Positions 22,266 through 25,520 of a DNA stretch of 25,520 nt are shown here, one piece after another. Under the pieces are notes generated by a model. That model was given only the letters and a program-made list of their open reading frames with translations, made no database searches and was not told the origin of the DNA. The DNA is taken from positions 1 through 25,520 of the forward strand of contig JBGPKH010000041.1 of NCBI GenBank assembly GCA_041485845.1, given 5' to 3'. A program made the position numbers and the translations under genes. Numbering within the stretch: the first letter of the stretch is position 1; the number at the start of each line of letters is the position of its first letter. The stretch comes from OMOG01 sp041485845. GTDB lineage: Bacteria > Acidobacteriota > Terriglobia > Bryobacterales > Bryobacteraceae.

Positions 22266-22431
22266 ATCGGGATCGCTTACCGATTCAGGGGAAGATCGGG
22301 CTGAATTCATGCCACGTTTCTTCCCTCCTGATTTCATTCTACCTCGACGATACCAAGAAACGGCCGTCACTCAGCGGCAAAAAACAGGCCTAACTAATGG
22401 GGCAATCGGTTCCTTCCCCGCCTTCGGATTT

Positions 22432-22459
22432 TAGGGTGACCCTAGCTTAGCTAAGCTAG
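22432..22459. repeat. Two overlapping palindromes downstream of the response regulator
   Basis: TAGGGTGACCCTA (22432-22444) overlaps CTAGCTTAGCTAAGCTAG (22442-22459), a perfect 18-bp palindrome without a loop. They lie 9 bp past the stop of the response-regulator gene. The lack of a loop makes a protein-binding site more likely than a hairpin terminator. Confidence 0.5.
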
Positions 22460-22468
22460 CCGCCGCCC

Positions 22469-23933
<1,465 letters not shown>

Positions 23934-23944
<11 letters not shown>

Positions 23945-25520
23945 TTACCGGCTTGTCAGCCGCATCCAGCGGCTTGGCCGGCGCACGCAGCGGCTTGGCC
24001 GGGCCGGCCGCGGCCAACGGAAGCTCCAACCGGAACCGGGCTCCGCCGCTCGGCCGGTTGGAAACCTCGATCGAACCGCCATGCTCTTGAATGATACCGT
24101 ACGTTACGGACAGGCCCAGGCCGGTGCCCTTGCGCGCGGCCTTGGTGGTGAAGAACGGATCGTAGATCCGATGGATGTTCTCCGGGGCGATGCCGTGTCC
24201 CGTATCGGCGACCTCGATCCGCACGCGCGACCCCTCCGACCAGGTGCGCACTTCCAGGGTTCCCCCGGCCGACATGGCGTCGCGCGCGTTCAGAAACAGG
24301 TTCAGGAAGACCTGCTGGAGTTTGCCGGTGTTGCCGTACACCGGCGGGAGGTCCGGCTCCATCTCAGGCTTCAGTTGAATTCCCGCCTTCTGAAGCTGGT
24401 GCTCGAGCAGCGAGAGCGTCTCCTGGATCACGCGATTCAAGCTCACGTTGCCGAACGAGGTAGTCGACGTGCGGGAGAAATTCAGCAGCGAGTTCACGAT
24501 TTCGCTGGCGCGGAACGTTTGCTTGGCGATCTTGTCCAGGATCATCGATTTCTGCGAGTCGTCGGCCACCTGCTTGGCGAGCATCTGGGCGTAGGTGGAA
24601 ATCACCGCCAGCGGAGTGTTGACTTCGTGCGCCACGCCGGCCGCCAGTAAGCCGATGCTCGAGAGCTTGTCGGCCTGCACCAGGCGCTGCTCCAGCTCGG
24701 CGCGGTCGGTGACGTCGTCGAAGATGATCAGCCTCCCGATGCGCTCCTGTTCCTTGGAAACCAGCGGCGCGATCGCAATATTCAGGGTGGCCTCGCGGAA
24801 ACGCGCCGGCAGCTCGTGGCCGTTGCCGTTGCCATGGCCGTTATTGCCGCTGCCGCTGCCGTTGACTGGCGCGATGGGCTTCAAGACGAACTTGTAGATG
24901 TGGTGAATGCCGGTTTCGCCGCGCACGCGGTCGAACTGCTCCGCCAGGCTTGCCGGGAAAAGCTCGGAGAGCTTGCGTCCGAGCGCGCGGTCGCGCGGCA
25001 CCCCGCTGAGCTGCTCGATCTGCGTATTCCAGCTTTCCACGCGGTCGTCCAGGTCGGCCGCCAGGATTCCCACGTTGATCGACTCCACGATGTTCTCGCT
25101 GAACTCCTTGAGCCGCTCGTACTCTTCCACCTTGTGCTGCAGCGACCGGTACAGCGATGCATTCTCGATGGCGATCCCCACGTACCCGGCGAGGGTCAGC
25201 AGCAGCTCCACATCGACGCTCGACAGATAATCGCCGTCGGCGGTCCGGCTGATACCCATGTAGCCGATGGTCCTTCCGCGAACCGGCAGCGGCAGGTAGT
25301 AGGTGAAATTGAGGTCGGCGATGGTGCGCCGTACGGGAGCGGGCCATGATTGGGAGACCGCGTCGAGCTGGTGCCTGGTACGCTCGAAGAACAGGTAGCC
25401 TTCGGGCAGCTTCCAGTTCAGAAAGCTGAGGTCCAGATCCTGGCAGCTCGAGCCGGCCAGGCGCGGATTGCTCCCCATGGCCTTCTTCAGATGGAACTGC
25501 GGCTCGCCCGATTGTTCCCC
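23934..25520 (-). CDS. Sensor histidine kinase with GAF and PAS domains (5' end outside window)
   Basis: The frame is open to the window edge, so the true start is beyond 25520; positions here count from the Met at 25478. Visible order: GAF domain about 1-108 (YYLPLPVRGRTIGYMGIS ... GYVGIAIENASLY), coiled coil about 108-128, PAS domain about 128-260, HisKA with H284 in GVAHEVNTPLAVIS, and HATPase with N397 (LNLFLNARDAM), DTGHGI (425-430) and GTGLGLS (451-457). No membrane segment is visible, so it seems cytosolic. A Gly/Asn/Ser/His-rich insert sits in the PAS at 206-221. The C-terminus ends in AKPL-type Ala/Pro/Lys repeats. Its 3' end overlaps the response regulator gene, its evident partner. 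Confidence 0.92.

Overview
The window looks like a GC-rich chromosomal segment from an Acidobacteriota bacterium, most likely of the Solibacter/Bryobacter type. This is inferred from the gene content. It has an Oar-like TonB-dependent receptor with an N-terminal carboxypeptidase-regulatory domain, an 836-residue MacB/FtsX permease with two duplicated halves and no ATPase beside it (the 'acidobacterial duplicated orphan permease' type), a secreted GH95 fucosidase, a PQQ dehydrogenase with c-type cytochromes, and an NtrC-class two-component pair. No rRNA, tRNA or CRISPR array was seen.

Layout. 1-213: 3' end of an unrecognised gene. 404-3886 (minus): an apparent operon of Rrf2 regulator, ClpP protease and GH95 alpha-L-fucosidase; ClpP and GH95 overlap by ATGA. 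3887-4302: regulatory spacer with an operator-like palindrome and a double-hairpin repeat. 4303-5232 (plus): ROK fructokinase/glucokinase. 5469-6244 (minus): HigBA-like toxin-antitoxin module whose toxin frame is broken by a 5-bp tandem duplication, with promoter and operator intact. 6245-6631: gene debris, including a truncated 46-codon ORF. 6632-9142 (plus): MacB/FtsX-like permease. 9165-9519: scrambled relic of an aldehyde dehydrogenase, with pieces reordered and on both strands. 9605-11727 (plus): sterol-desaturase-family membrane oxygenase overlapping a DsbA-like thioredoxin protein. 11728-12258: nonsense-mutated relic plus GTGACGC inverted repeats.

12259-16098 (minus) is the large TonB-dependent receptor. 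It diverges from a four-gene plus-strand operon at 16360-20610: PQQ dehydrogenase, monohaem cytochrome c, metal-binding CPM...CxxCGM protein, and a second haem c protein. Together these look like a periplasmic substrate-oxidation and electron-transfer unit beside an outer-membrane uptake receptor. 20595-21072 (minus) is a second, decayed RelE/ParE-type toxin-antitoxin module. 21330-22223 (minus) is a Tat-exported xylose-isomerase-like TIM-barrel protein with a strong palindrome in its leader. 22469-25520 (minus) is a sensor kinase (5' end outside the window) and its sigma-54 activator response regulator, with overlapping reading frames.

The main theme is small-scale gene decay between healthy genes: two toxin-antitoxin modules with broken toxin frames, a shuffled aldehyde dehydrogenase and two further gene stumps. 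The most interesting intact unit is the receptor/PQQ dehydrogenase/cytochrome cluster. I did not find an obviously new defence or mobile system.
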